From Anaerolineales bacterium (GTDB lineage: Bacteria; Chloroflexota; Anaerolineae; Anaerolineales; DRMV01), in NCBI GenBank assembly GCA_027023425.1, contig JALVVL010000005.1:1-64000 (forward strand): a stretch of 64,000 bases of DNA, written 5' to 3'. A program made the position numbers and the translations under genes. The notes beneath the pieces were generated by a model, which did no database searches, had not been told where the DNA came from, and saw nothing but the letters and a program-made list of their open reading frames with translations. The first letter of the stretch is position 1. Each line of letters starts with the position of its first letter. Below, piece by piece: positions 50,076 to 59,770 of this stretch.

Positions 50076-50136
50076 ATGATGCCGTGGTAAGATGAAAGTG
50101 TCATTTCTTCAACGTTGTTACTTCTCCGGAGGGCTT

Positions 50137-51438
50137 ATGAGCGGCTCAAATCACGACAAAAAGGCCATGACGCTGAGCGCCGCGGTGGCCATTGGCATTG
50201 GCGGCATGGTCGGCGGCGGCATCTATTCCCTGCTGGGCACGGCCGTCGGCATTGCCGGTAACGCGGTCTACATCTCATTTGCGCTGGCAGGCCTTGTGGC
50301 ACTGTTCAGCGCCTATTCCTACGCCAAGTTGGGCGCCCGCTACCCCTCGGCCGGCGGGCCAGTGGAGTTTTTGCTCCAAGGCTTCGGCGATGGCATCATC
50401 AGCGGCGGCTTCAACATCCTGCTTTGGTTTGGCTATGTGTTTGCGCTGGCGCTGTATGCGCGCGCCTTCGGCGCCTACCTTGCCACCTTCTTCCCCGGCC
50501 TACCGGCCTACTGGCAAAACATTTTCGCCACCCTCATCATTCTGCTGTTCACGGGCGTCAACTTCCTCGGCGCAAAGGCCGTGGGGCGCTCGGAGTTGGT
50601 CATTGTGGCCGCGAACGTGGGCTTTTTGCTCTTGTTCGCGGGCGCGGGCTTCGCCTTCCTCAAGCCGGCGCTCCTTTCCCCCGCCCAGTGGCCGCATGTG
50701 GATAAAATTCTGTTTGCCGCGGGGGTGGTCTTCCTCACCTACGAAGGCTTTGGTTTGGTGACGAACACCGCTGAAGATATGGAAAACCCGCAGAAAACCC
50801 TACCCAAGGCGCTTTACCTAAGCGTAGGCATTGTGATTTTCCTCTACATTGCGGTGAGCGTGGCGGTGGTGGGGAATCTGGCGGTGCCCAAAATCGTTGC
50901 CGCCAGCGACTATGCGGCCGCGGCTGCGGCGCAAGCCTTTCTGGGGGAATGGGGGCTGCGGCTGGTGGCTTTCGCCGCGCTGTTTGCCACCTCTTCGGCC
51001 ATCAACGCCACCCTGTACGGCGGCGCCAACGTGAGTTACACCATCGCCCGCAAGGGCGAACTGCCCAAGGTGTTTGAGCGAAAGGTTTGGGGCCGCGCCA
51101 CCGAGGGGCTGTTCATCACCGCCGGGCTGGTTTTGGTGTTTGCCAACATTTTCAACCTGAGCCGCATCGGCATGATGGGCAGCGCCGCATTTTTGCTGAT
51201 TTACGCCGCAGTGAGCATCGGCCATTTGCGGCTTTACCGCGAAACCGGCGCACAGCCGTGGATCATCGTGGGCGCGATCGTCGCCTGCCTCACGGCCTTT
51301 GTCATCCTGAGTTACTACTTGTGGACCACCACTCCGATGACCCTGCTGGTTTTGGCTGTGGTGGTCGCGGCATCGTTCCTCACCGAATGGCTTTACCGCA
51401 ACATCGCCGCGCGGGAAATGCACACCCGCGTAAAGTGA
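50137..51438 (+). CDS. APC-family amino acid permease
   Basis: MTLSAAVAIGIGGMVGGGIYSLLGTAVGIAGNAVYISFALAGLVALFSAYSYAKLGARYPSAGG; SD GGAGGG. Confidence 0.93.
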   Translation: MSGSNHDKKAMTLSAAVAIGIGGMVGGGIYSLLGTAVGIAGNAVYISFALAGLVALFSAYSYAKLGARYPSAGGPVEFLLQGFGDGIISGGFNILLWFGYVFALALYARAFGAYLATFFPGLPAYWQNIFATLIILLFTGVNFLGAKAVGRSELVIVAANVGFLLLFAGAGFAFLKPALLSPAQWPHVDKILFAAGVVFLTYEGFGLVTNTAEDMENPQKTLPKALYLSVGIVIFLYIAVSVAVVGNLAVPKIVAASDYAAAAAAQAFLGEWGLRLVAFAALFATSSAINATLYGGANVSYTIARKGELPKVFERKVWGRATEGLFITAGLVLVFANIFNLSRIGMMGSAAFLLIYAAVSIGHLRLYRETGAQPWIIVGAIVACLTAFVILSYYLWTTTPMTLLVLAVVVAASFLTEWLYRNIAAREMHTRVK

Positions 51439-51440
51439 GC

Positions 51441-53828
51441 ATGTTCCACGGGCAACCCCCAATGGTAAACGCACACCGGCAAGCCGGGCAACACGGGCAA
51501 AACTCCCCAACGGCAACTGCAAAGGTGCGGAAAGCAATTTCACCGCGCCTTTTGCTTTTGCTGGCCCCTTTCATCCTGCTTGCGCCCGCCTTGCGGCCGG
51601 GCTGGGCGCTCTTTTGGGGCACGCCTTCGCTCCAGTTTGTGCCGTGGCACTGGTGGGCGTGGGAAGCGCTGCGGCAAGGGCATCTGCCGCTTTGGAACCC
51701 GCTTTTAGGTGCGGGAGCGCCGCTCGCGGCCAACTACCAAAGCGCGCTGTTCTACCCGCCGAACTGGCTGCTTTTGCCGTTTGCAGCGCTGGGCGGGCGC
51801 ACTGGCCTCGCTTGGGCGCACGGGCTTTTAGCCGCATTTCACCTTGCGCTCGCGGGATGGGGCATGTCCAAAGTGCTGGACGATTTCGGAGCACCCGAGC
51901 CAGCCCCAACCGTCGCGGGGCTGGCATATGCGCTTTCGGGCTATTTAGTGGCGCGGCTGGGCTTTTTCAGCATCAACGCCGCGGTGGCGTGGATTCCTTG
52001 GTTACTGTGGGCGGCGCGGCGCGCGGCAGAAAGGCCGACCCGCCGCCGCATCCTCATCCTTGGGGGAATTTGGGGGCTTCAACTCCTCGCAGGCCACGCC
52101 CAAACCGCATGGTATTCGGCGTTGATGGTGGGGCTGTGGGCGCTCTTTTGGCTGAAAAAACCGGTGTGGACGCGCATTGCCGCTCTGGCCGCCGCCGCAA
52201 CGCTGGGCACGGCATTGGCCGCAGTGCAACTCCTCCCCACAGCGGTGTACCTGACGCAATCGCAGCGGGCAGGCGGCGCGCCCGCTTGGGCGCTGGATTA
52301 TTCCTTCTGGCCTTGGCATTTCCTAACCCTGCTCATGCCCGACGCTTTCGGCAACCCCGCCCACGGAAACTACTGGGGTTACGGCGCTTTTTGGGAAGAC
52401 GCGGCTTATGTGGGCATGCTTCCACTTTTGCTCGGCCTGCTTGCCCTGCGGCGGGGGAAGCCGCGCCGCGCCGTGGCGTGGGGAGCGTTAGTGTCCGTAA
52501 CCGGTTTCGCGCTGGCGTTGGGCAAATTCACGCCGATTTTCATGGCGCTTTACCACCACGTGCCGACCTTTGCAATGTTCAAAGCACCGGCGCGCTGGCT
52601 AATTTGGCCTGAAACTGCACTTGCCCTCCTCGGCGGGCTTGGCGTGGCCGTGTGGCGGCGTCCGCAAGGGCGGGCGCTCTATTGGACACGGTTGGGCACG
52701 GCCGGGGCGTTTGCCGTGGCATTGGGTGCGGGCTTGGCATGGGCATTGGCGGGGGACATCAGATCCACAATGGTGCGTTCCGCCGCGCTGGCTGGATTTT
52801 GGGCGCTGGGCGTAGGGGCACTGGCACTAAGCGCGCCTGTGGAAACCCCCTCCCCCTTTGCCAAATCCAACAAGAGGGTGCTCTGGCGCTGGGCGGTGGC
52901 GCTTTGGGTTTTGGCCGATCTTTTGGTAGCGGGCTGGGGGCTAAACCCCGCGGCGCGGGCAGACGAGATTTACGGCGCAACGCCGCCCGCCGCGCGCAAC
53001 GCCGCCGCGCTGGCCGCGGGCGCTCGGGTTTACATCCCACCAAACGACGAAGAGCACCTAAAATTTGACCGTTTCTTCCGTTTCAAAGATTTTTCGCCGC
53101 CCCAAGGCGGATGGGGAAGCCTGCGCGCCACACTTTTGCCGAACTTGAGCCTTTTGGACGGCATCCCCTCGGCGAACAACTTTGACCCCCTCCTTCCAGC
53201 GCGCTACAAGTGGTACACAACTGCGGGCGCCGCGCAGCCCCCAAAGGCGCAGCGGCGGATTTGGCAGCGCTTGGGCGTCGGTGCGCTGGAATTGGTTAGC
53301 CCCGCGCCGCCCTACGCCGCACACTGGGAGGCCATAGCGGCAGAGCCTCGGGCGCGCTGGGTGCCGCGGGCAGTGTGGGTTTCGGGCGCCGAAGCGGCTT
53401 GGGGCGAAGTCGCCCGCCGAGCACGGGAAGGCGGCGCGGCATGGCAATGCGTGGTTGTGCTGGAAGGCGAGCCGCTCCCCGCCGAGCCCGCTTGCAGCAC
53501 CCAGTGGAGCGCGCGCTTGCTAAAAAGCACTCCCCAGCGCGAAGTTTGGGAAGTGCAAGCACCGCAGGATGGCGGTTTCGTGGTTTTTTCTGAAACTTGG
53601 TATCCGGGCTGGAGAGCGTTTGTGGACAACAAGCAGGCGCCAATTTACCGCGCCGATTTTCTGTTCCGCGCCGTACCCGTTCCAGCAGGTGAGCACAGCG
53701 TGGTTATGGTCTTCCGCCCGTGGTGGTGGCCTGTTGGGGGGATGGTGAGCGCCGCGGCGCTGCTGGCGCTTGTGGCGCTTTACTGCGGCAAGCCAAAATT
53801 AAGAATTAGCCTCTTGACCATCTTCTGA
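51441..53828 (+). CDS. YfhO-like multi-TM membrane protein
   Basis: GTPSLQFVPWHWWAWEALRQGHLPLWNPLLGAGAPLAANYQSALFYPPNW; C-terminal ETWYPGWRAFVDNKQAPIYRADFLFRAVPVPAGEHSVVMVFRP. Confidence 0.9.
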   Translation: MFHGQPPMVNAHRQAGQHGQNSPTATAKVRKAISPRLLLLLAPFILLAPALRPGWALFWGTPSLQFVPWHWWAWEALRQGHLPLWNPLLGAGAPLAANYQSALFYPPNWLLLPFAALGGRTGLAWAHGLLAAFHLALAGWGMSKVLDDFGAPEPAPTVAGLAYALSGYLVARLGFFSINAAVAWIPWLLWAARRAAERPTRRRILILGGIWGLQLLAGHAQTAWYSALMVGLWALFWLKKPVWTRIAALAAAATLGTALAAVQLLPTAVYLTQSQRAGGAPAWALDYSFWPWHFLTLLMPDAFGNPAHGNYWGYGAFWEDAAYVGMLPLLLGLLALRRGKPRRAVAWGALVSVTGFALALGKFTPIFMALYHHVPTFAMFKAPARWLIWPETALALLGGLGVAVWRRPQGRALYWTRLGTAGAFAVALGAGLAWALAGDIRSTMVRSAALAGFWALGVGALALSAPVETPSPFAKSNKRVLWRWAVALWVLADLLVAGWGLNPAARADEIYGATPPAARNAAALAAGARVYIPPNDEEHLKFDRFFRFKDFSPPQGGWGSLRATLLPNLSLLDGIPSANNFDPLLPARYKWYTTAGAAQPPKAQRRIWQRLGVGALELVSPAPPYAAHWEAIAAEPRARWVPRAVWVSGAEAAWGEVARRAREGGAAWQCVVVLEGEPLPAEPACSTQWSARLLKSTPQREVWEVQAPQDGGFVVFSETWYPGWRAFVDNKQAPIYRADFLFRAVPVPAGEHSVVMVFRPWWWPVGGMVSAAALLALVALYCGKPKLRISLLTIF

Positions 53829-54281
53829 TTCAGCCTTCGCATCCGAAGCCTCCCCTTTCCACGGATAGAGCAATAATACCCCCAAGGCCATTATCGCTTC
53901 GCCGGCGAGCATCCCTTTGACTTGAAGGGGGCCAAAGTGGGCGCTCTGAGGCCAAGATTGCGAGCCCAAGCCGAGCACATCGGCCATAATTGAAGCCGCG
54001 GCCACCACATACCCGCTCGCAATGAGCCTGCCGCCTATTTGCGCCGCTATGCTCAATTCTCTTTGCCCCCACAGCAGCCGAACCGCCGCGTAAGCGCCGA
54101 GCGCGAGCAACCCAAGCCCAACAGTCATAAAACTGATTTGCAAAAAACCAACCGCTGGCGTGGTGGAAAGCCCCAAGCGCTCCGGATGAGCGCCTACCAC
54201 AAAGGTCAAAAAACCAACAACCGCCACGGCCACACTGAGCCTAATTTTCAAAACATAGCCGTTGCCGTTTTCAATGCCCAT
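53799..54281 (-). CDS. Small multi-TM membrane protein
   Basis: MGIENGNGYVLKIRLSVAVAVVGFLTFVVG...; several TM segments; overlaps kinase 3' end. Confidence 0.75.
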   Translation of the reverse strand: MGIENGNGYVLKIRLSVAVAVVGFLTFVVGAHPERLGLSTTPAVGFLQISFMTVGLGLLALGAYAAVRLLWGQRELSIAAQIGGRLIASGYVVAAASIMADVLGLGSQSWPQSAHFGPLQVKGMLAGEAIMALGVLLLYPWKGEASDAKAESEDGQEANS

Positions 54282-54948
54282 TTTTTGCCCCCAAAGCGTC
54301 AATGAAAATTCGCCCACCTGCGCCACCGTTGGCAGAGAGGGCTTGCTCCAAACCGCCGACTATCACCTGCAGGTCTTCGGGATTGGCTACAAAATCCAGT
54401 TTATCGGCCGGGACAACCAGCACGGGGCTGAGGGAAAAATTCTCAAGCCATTCTTCGTAAAGGCGATTGAGTTGGGAAAGGTATTCGGGGGAGATAGAGC
54501 GCTCGTAATCCCGCCCGCGCATAGCAATACGCTTCAGCAAGGTGGGCACCGAAGCACGCAGGTACACCACCAAATCGGGGGCTGGCAAAAAAGTGAGCAT
54601 AGATTCGTAAAGGCGGCGGTAGGTTTCCCAATCGCGCTCGGCCATATGCCCCTGCAAATACAAATTGCGGGCAAAAATCTCCGCGTCCTCGTAAACGCTG
54701 CGGTCTTGCACAACCGAGGTGGGGTATTCCAACAATTGGTGGTGAATGCGTAGGCGGTGTGCGAGGAAGAAAACCTGCGAATGGAACGCCCAAGCCCGCA
54801 TATCGCGGTAAAAATCGGCGAGGTAGGGGTTTTCGGCTACCGGCTCGTAGAAGGGCTGCCAGCCCAAATGCCGACTGAGCAAATCCACCAGCGTGGATTT
54901 GCCAACTCCGATGTTGCCTGCTATGACCACAAATTTCTTTTGCGCCAT
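54271..54948 (-). CDS. Deoxynucleoside kinase
   Basis: VIAGNIGVGKSTLVDLLSRHLGWQPFYEPVAENPYLADFYRDM; QDRSVYEDAEIFARNLYLQG. Confidence 0.93.
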   Translation of the reverse strand: MAQKKFVVIAGNIGVGKSTLVDLLSRHLGWQPFYEPVAENPYLADFYRDMRAWAFHSQVFFLAHRLRIHHQLLEYPTSVVQDRSVYEDAEIFARNLYLQGHMAERDWETYRRLYESMLTFLPAPDLVVYLRASVPTLLKRIAMRGRDYERSISPEYLSQLNRLYEEWLENFSLSPVLVVPADKLDFVANPEDLQVIVGGLEQALSANGGAGGRIFIDALGAKNGH

Positions 54949-54964
54949 TTGAAATCTCGGTGGG

Positions 54965-55744
54965 CTAAGGTTTTTCGTTCAACACAGCGAGCATCTGCTT
55001 GTGAATGGCAGGGTTCGCGGCCAAAATTGACTGTGGCGGCGAAAGGTAATCCTCGCCGCCGCGCAAGTTTGTGACCACTGCACCCGCCTCCGCGGCTATC
55101 AGACCGCCTGCCGCCACATCCCACGGCTTGAGACGCAGTTCCCAATAGCCGTCAAAGCGCCCTGCGGCAACAAAGCACAAATCCAACGCCGCCGAACCGA
55201 GCCTTCTCACACCCTGAGTGCGCACGGCAAAGCGGGCGAAGTTATCCAAGTTGTTATCAGGGTTTTCCCAAATGTCGTAGGGGAAACCGGTGACCAAAAG
55301 CGCGTTGGCGAGTTGGTCGGTTTTGGAAACGCGCAAACGGCGGCCGTTCAAAAAAGCGCCTTCGCCGCGGCGCGCGCAAAAACATTCATCACTCATCGGG
55401 TTGTAAACCACCCCCAATTGCACCACCCCGCCCTCGGCGTAGGCAATTGAAACTGAAAATATGGGCACGCCGTGGGCAAAATTGACTGTCCCGTCAAGCG
55501 GGTCAACATACCAGAGGCCATCGCGGCCCGCGTGTTCGCCGCTTTCCTCAGCAACTATGGCGCTGCCGGGCCAACGCCGCTTGATGGCGTCAAGCAAAAA
55601 CTCCTCCGAGCGGCGGTCGGTTTCCGTCACCAAATCAATCGTGTGGCTCTTGGAGGTGATTTGATGGCGCTTGCCATAGCCGTTGCGCAGAATTACCCCC
55701 GCCTGACGTGCCAAAATTTCCACATCCTGCAAAGTAGGAGGCAT
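54965..55744 (-). CDS. Inositol monophosphatase family protein
   Basis: VAEESGEHAG; YVDPLDGTVNFAHG; KPWDVAAGGLIAAEAGAVV. Confidence 0.94.
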   Translation of the reverse strand: MPPTLQDVEILARQAGVILRNGYGKRHQITSKSHTIDLVTETDRRSEEFLLDAIKRRWPGSAIVAEESGEHAGRDGLWYVDPLDGTVNFAHGVPIFSVSIAYAEGGVVQLGVVYNPMSDECFCARRGEGAFLNGRRLRVSKTDQLANALLVTGFPYDIWENPDNNLDNFARFAVRTQGVRRLGSAALDLCFVAAGRFDGYWELRLKPWDVAAGGLIAAEAGAVVTNLRGGEDYLSPPQSILAANPAIHKQMLAVLNEKP

Positions 55745-55766
55745 GTTTTCCCTCGCTCGCCAAGGT

Positions 55767-56408
55767 TTACGATGCGCTTTGGTCAGAAGCCGGCAATTCC
55801 CCCAGCATTTGCTTCACGGCCTCAAATTCTTGCCGGACGACTTCGTGCTCTTTTTTCGCCGCGGTGAGCATTGCCTGAAAAGACGGACGCTGTGCCTCGG
55901 GCAAGGTCGGTATCAACCGCTCCAAACGCGCTATTTGCTTTGCCTTGTAGCGCATTTTGTTTTCAAGCCGCTCCAAGTAGCCGCGGTAAAAAGTCTCATC
56001 GTCCAACGGGCTGGATTCAGGGGGAGATTCTTGCAAAACTTCAGCGATTGTGAGCAAAAACTCCTCGGTGTCAATCGGCTTTTCAAGGAAGCGAACCGCG
56101 CCCAAACTGAGGGCAAAATCCTTGTCTTCCGGGGTTATGTAAGTTGCAGAAATGAAGAGGATAGGCAAATGACGGGTGTTGGGGTCGCGGCGCAGCCGTT
56201 GGGCGAGCATAAAGCCGTCCAATTTCGGCATGAGCAAATCGGTTATAACGAGGTCAGGCTGGCACTCGGCCATTTTCGCCAAGGCTTCTTCGCCGTTCGC
56301 GGCGCTTTCCACCGTGTAGCCGTTGAAGCGCAGGGTAATTTCCAGCATTTCGCGCACGGCGGGTACGTCTTCCACAACTAACAGGCAGGGGGATTTTTTG
56401 TTTTCCAT
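55767..56408 (-). CDS. Response regulator with C-terminal coiled coil
   Basis: MENKKSPCLLVVEDVPAVREMLEITLRFNGYTVESAANGEEALAKMAECQPDLVITDLLMPKLDG. Confidence 0.9.
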   Translation of the reverse strand: MENKKSPCLLVVEDVPAVREMLEITLRFNGYTVESAANGEEALAKMAECQPDLVITDLLMPKLDGFMLAQRLRRDPNTRHLPILFISATYITPEDKDFALSLGAVRFLEKPIDTEEFLLTIAEVLQESPPESSPLDDETFYRGYLERLENKMRYKAKQIARLERLIPTLPEAQRPSFQAMLTAAKKEHEVVRQEFEAVKQMLGELPASDQSAS

Positions 56409-56499
56409 GCTTTTATTGTACCGCAAATGATCCGAGCGGGAAGTAACGCTGCCGAAGCAAGGCAAAGGGGTAAAACAGCGAAGAGGGCAATCAGTCACA

Positions 56500-56650
56500 G
56501 GACTTACGCAGTTGCCCGTAGAAAGCGTTCGTTTTCATGTCATGGCGAGCCGCCGTAGGCCGCGAAGCCATCCCCCAGACGTATGGAGGAACCGCTTCGG
56601 CGGCCTGCGGCCGCCTCACGGCGACACAAAGCAGGGGAACTGCGTAATGC
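56500..56650. repeat. ~150 bp palindromic MITE-like element, copy 3 (opposite orientation)
   Basis: GGACTTACGCAGTTGCCCGTAGAAAGCGTTCGTTTTCATGTCATGGCGAGCC...GGGGAACTGCGTAA. Confidence 0.88.
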
Positions 56651-56763
56651 ATAATCAACCCAGATGTTAGGTTTAGGCTCTTCGGCAATGCCCAGTCGCA
56701 TGTCTTAATCTCTCCCTCCCCCCGCTACGGCGAGGCCTCGCTTCCGCTCAGCCCGCCGTAGCC

Positions 56764-56800
56764 GCCCCCTTCCCTCCCTTACCAAGGGAGGGAAGGGGGC
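56764..56800. repeat. Perfect 17-bp inverted repeat GCCCCCTTCCCTCCCTT-ACC-AAGGGAGGGAAGGGGGC
   Basis: Read directly. Confidence 0.9.
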
Positions 56801-56916
56801 AGATGAGCCGAGCGTCAGCGAGGCTCAGCGGGGGATGGGTGAGATCTTGCCACAATGAGGGCGGATGGCGCCTTCCGTAATGACCAAAATCTTGTTTGAG
56901 AATGCAGTAACTTCTA

Positions 56917-57825
56917 TCAGTCAAAGTAATGCACGGTCGGGCGGAAATCCAATTCATCAATGAGCGAGTTGATTTCATCGTAGGTAAGGCGGCGGCCTTT
57001 GCCCGCGTAAGCGGTCAGCGCGGCCTCCATCATATTGGTGCCGAAGGAGCGGCCTTCATAGCGCGGCGTGGTTGTGATCAAAACGCGTACCCCGTGAGCA
57101 CGGATAAATTCTAAATTTTCGGCTGTAGTCGTGTTGGTGATGATAAATTTTCCCTTCAGCATGTGAGGAGGCATGTACTTCTTCATAAACATGAAATCGC
57201 CGGCTATCAAATCCGCGCCTTCCCAGTATTTTTCAAACTTTGGCTCTCCTTCACTGCCGCCGCTTCCGTAAAAGAGCATGCTCAACGGGAAGTAACTCAC
57301 TATCGGCATCAAAAGGTGAAGCCAGCGCTCATAGGCTTTTAGCCCGCGGATGGGCATGGGTATGCCAAGTCCCACCATAAAATCGCCAAAAATTATTTCA
57401 TCGGCGACTTCCTCCACAGCATGGGCTAAGCCAACCCTATCAAGCGCGAGGGGCATAAAAGCGCGTTTGAAATGGAGATCCTTTTCCCGCAAATTTGGAG
57501 CGGCGAGTTCAAACACTCTGCGTTCAAGGGTGTGTTTGAGGCCGCGGCCATCCACAACCGGCGTTTTATGCACACCTTCTATTAGTTTGTGGGCGGCTCG
57601 CAGGGGATATTCTTTATCGCCAACGCGGATGTACAAATCCACGCCGCCCATACCGAAGGCGTCAACCTTGCCGTCCAATTCGCGGTAAAGGCGCTTCGCG
57701 GCCTCAACATCGCCGTCGGTGCCTATGCGCTCAATTATCACGTCGGTGTCGCCAAAGCGCACCGTCACCTTTTTGTCGCGCTTGGAACTGCCCAAACTTA
57801 CACTAACGGCATGGCGTGTTGGCAT
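56917..57825 (-). CDS. Conserved protein resembling proteins annotated quinate 5-dehydrogenase (function uncertain)
   Basis: MPTRHAVSVSLGSSKRDKKVTVRFGDTDVIIERIGTDGDVEAAKRLYRELDGKVDAFGMGGVDLY. Confidence 0.6.
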   Translation of the reverse strand: MPTRHAVSVSLGSSKRDKKVTVRFGDTDVIIERIGTDGDVEAAKRLYRELDGKVDAFGMGGVDLYIRVGDKEYPLRAAHKLIEGVHKTPVVDGRGLKHTLERRVFELAAPNLREKDLHFKRAFMPLALDRVGLAHAVEEVADEIIFGDFMVGLGIPMPIRGLKAYERWLHLLMPIVSYFPLSMLFYGSGGSEGEPKFEKYWEGADLIAGDFMFMKKYMPPHMLKGKFIITNTTTAENLEFIRAHGVRVLITTTPRYEGRSFGTNMMEAALTAYAGKGRRLTYDEINSLIDELDFRPTVHYFD

Positions 57826-57858
57826 GGCGACCTCCCGAAATGGCATGCGAAGGATTTA

Positions 57859-58008
57859 GGAGTACGCAGTTCCCCCCTTTTGTGTCACCGCGAGGCGGTC
57901 GTAGACCGCCGAAGCGGTCCCCCGCACTGTCTGGGGGATGGCTTCGCCGCCTATGGCGGCTCGCCATGACATGAAAACGAGCGCTTCTACGGGCAACTGC
58001 GTAATGCA
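57859..58008. repeat. ~150 bp palindromic MITE-like element, copy 4
   Basis: GGAGTACGCAGTTC...TGTCACCGCGAGGCGG...GGCTCGCCATGACATGAAAACGAGCGCTTCTACGGGCAACTGCGTAA. Confidence 0.88.
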
Positions 58009-58028
58009 AGAATTATACGACACAGGGG

Positions 58029-59195
58029 CTACACCAGCGTGGACGCGTTTTTCAGCGCCTGTCGCGCGATGACCAACCGCTGGATTTCGCTTGTGCCTTC
58101 GCCGATGGTCATCAAGCGGGCATCGCGATACAGCCGTTCAACAGGATATTCGCGGCTGTAGCCGTATCCGCCGTGGATTTGGATGGCGTTGCGGGTAACG
58201 CGCTCCGCCATTTCGGTTGCGAAAAGTTTTGCCATTGCCGCGGAGTGGGTGAACGGCCTGCCTTGGCTTTTGAGCCAAGCCGCGTGGTAAACCATCAGCC
58301 ACGCCGCGTGGATTTCGGTTGCCATATCTGCCAGCATGAACTGGATGGCTTCAAAATCGGCAATGGGCTTGCCAAAAGCCGTGCGCTGTTTGGCGTAGGC
58401 AATGGCTTCTTCAAAAGCGGCTTGGGCAATGCCCACCGAGAGCGCGCCTATGCTGATACGCCCGCCGTCCAGCACTTGCAAGGCTTGGTGCAGACCGCGC
58501 CCCAACTCACCCAGCAAGTTCTCTTTCGGCACGCGCACATTTTCGTAGGTGATAGCGTGACTGTGGGTTGTGCCCAAGCCCATTTTCTTTTCGGGAGGGC
58601 CCACATGCAGCCCCGGGGTGTCGGTGGGGACAATTATCATGCTCAGGGTGTTGCTGGCGCGCCCTGGGGCGGTGCGGACAAGGGTGACGATGTAGTCGGC
58701 GTCGCCAGCGTTGGTAATCCACATTTTGCTGCCGTTGATGACCCATTCATCCCCCTGAAGTTCAGCGCGGGTTTGAACGCCGCGCAGGTCTGAGCCCGCA
58801 TTCGGCTCGGTGAGCGCCAAAGCGGCAAGTTTGCCGCGCTCGCCGGTCGTAACCGGCGGCAAGAAGCGTTGCTTTTGCTCCTCGGTGCCGAACATTGCAA
58901 CCGGCGCGCACCCTAAACCGTTGTGCGCCGCGACTACCAACGCCGTACCGCCATCGCCCCAGCCCAATTCCTCAATCGCGATGGCAAAACTGAGGGCATC
59001 AACCTCGCTGCCACCGTATTTTTCGGGCACCAGCATCCCCATCAAACCCAACTGCTCGCCGCCCTGCTGGATGGCAGGCCACATAGTTTCTTCGCGTTCG
59101 TTATATTCGGCGGCAAACGGCTTTATCTGCGCCGCCACAAAATCGTGAACGGCTCGTCGCCACATGCGTTGCTCGGTATTCAGTTCAAAGTCCAT
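58029..59195 (-). CDS. Acyl-CoA dehydrogenase
   Basis: ALTEPNAGSDLRGVQTRAE; QIHGGYGYSREYPVERLYRDARLMTIGEGTSEIQRLVIAR. Confidence 0.96.
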   Translation of the reverse strand: MDFELNTEQRMWRRAVHDFVAAQIKPFAAEYNEREETMWPAIQQGGEQLGLMGMLVPEKYGGSEVDALSFAIAIEELGWGDGGTALVVAAHNGLGCAPVAMFGTEEQKQRFLPPVTTGERGKLAALALTEPNAGSDLRGVQTRAELQGDEWVINGSKMWITNAGDADYIVTLVRTAPGRASNTLSMIIVPTDTPGLHVGPPEKKMGLGTTHSHAITYENVRVPKENLLGELGRGLHQALQVLDGGRISIGALSVGIAQAAFEEAIAYAKQRTAFGKPIADFEAIQFMLADMATEIHAAWLMVYHAAWLKSQGRPFTHSAAMAKLFATEMAERVTRNAIQIHGGYGYSREYPVERLYRDARLMTIGEGTSEIQRLVIARQALKNASTLV

Positions 59196-59213
59196 AGTCC
59201 TCTCCTCAAAGGG

Positions 59214-59714
59214 CTACCCTTGTTTGGGGACTGGCACATCCTTTGGGATCATGTGTTTAGGCATTTTCACCAGCACCGCTTCACCCATAACGCAGGCCTC
59301 GCCGTTGGCGTAAACAGTGGTTTCCACAATGACTTTGCGGTCGGTAATTTCTTTGATGCGCCCGCGCGCCTCCAATTCCACGCCCAAGGGGGTGGGTTTG
59401 CGATAGGTCACGTGCAAATCGGCAGTCACAAAACGGGGAACGGGGGCGTCATCGCCGGGCTCGTGGCCTTCGGCGCGGTAAGCGGCCAAAGCCGCGCTGC
59501 CCGTGCTGTGGCAGTCAACCAACGAAGCCAGCAAGCCGCCATACACAAATCCGGGGATGGCAATGTGATACGGCTCAGGTGTGAAGCGCGTTAGCGTCTC
59601 ATCACCATCCCAGCGGGTTTTGAAATGATGGCCGTGTTCGTTGTAGCGGCCGCAGCCGTAGCACCAAGCAAGGTCGTCGGGGTAGTAATCTTGGATGTAA
59701 GGTGATTTTTCCAT
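59214..59714 (-). CDS. PaaI-type hotdog-fold thioesterase
   Basis: CYGCGRYNEHGHHFKTRWDGDET...HIAIPGFVYGGLLASLVDCHSTGSAALAA. Confidence 0.88.
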   Translation of the reverse strand: MEKSPYIQDYYPDDLAWCYGCGRYNEHGHHFKTRWDGDETLTRFTPEPYHIAIPGFVYGGLLASLVDCHSTGSAALAAYRAEGHEPGDDAPVPRFVTADLHVTYRKPTPLGVELEARGRIKEITDRKVIVETTVYANGEACVMGEAVLVKMPKHMIPKDVPVPKQG

Positions 59715-59770
59715 TTGGTCAACCTCGCAGCAGGGAATGAAAAGCCCCGCGCGCAGGCGGGGCGTTTGGC

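Noticed and set aside
56917-57825. Confident assignment as quinate 5-dehydrogenase
   Set aside because: Recognised only by general resemblance; no catalytic motif I can defend, so kept as low-confidence label.
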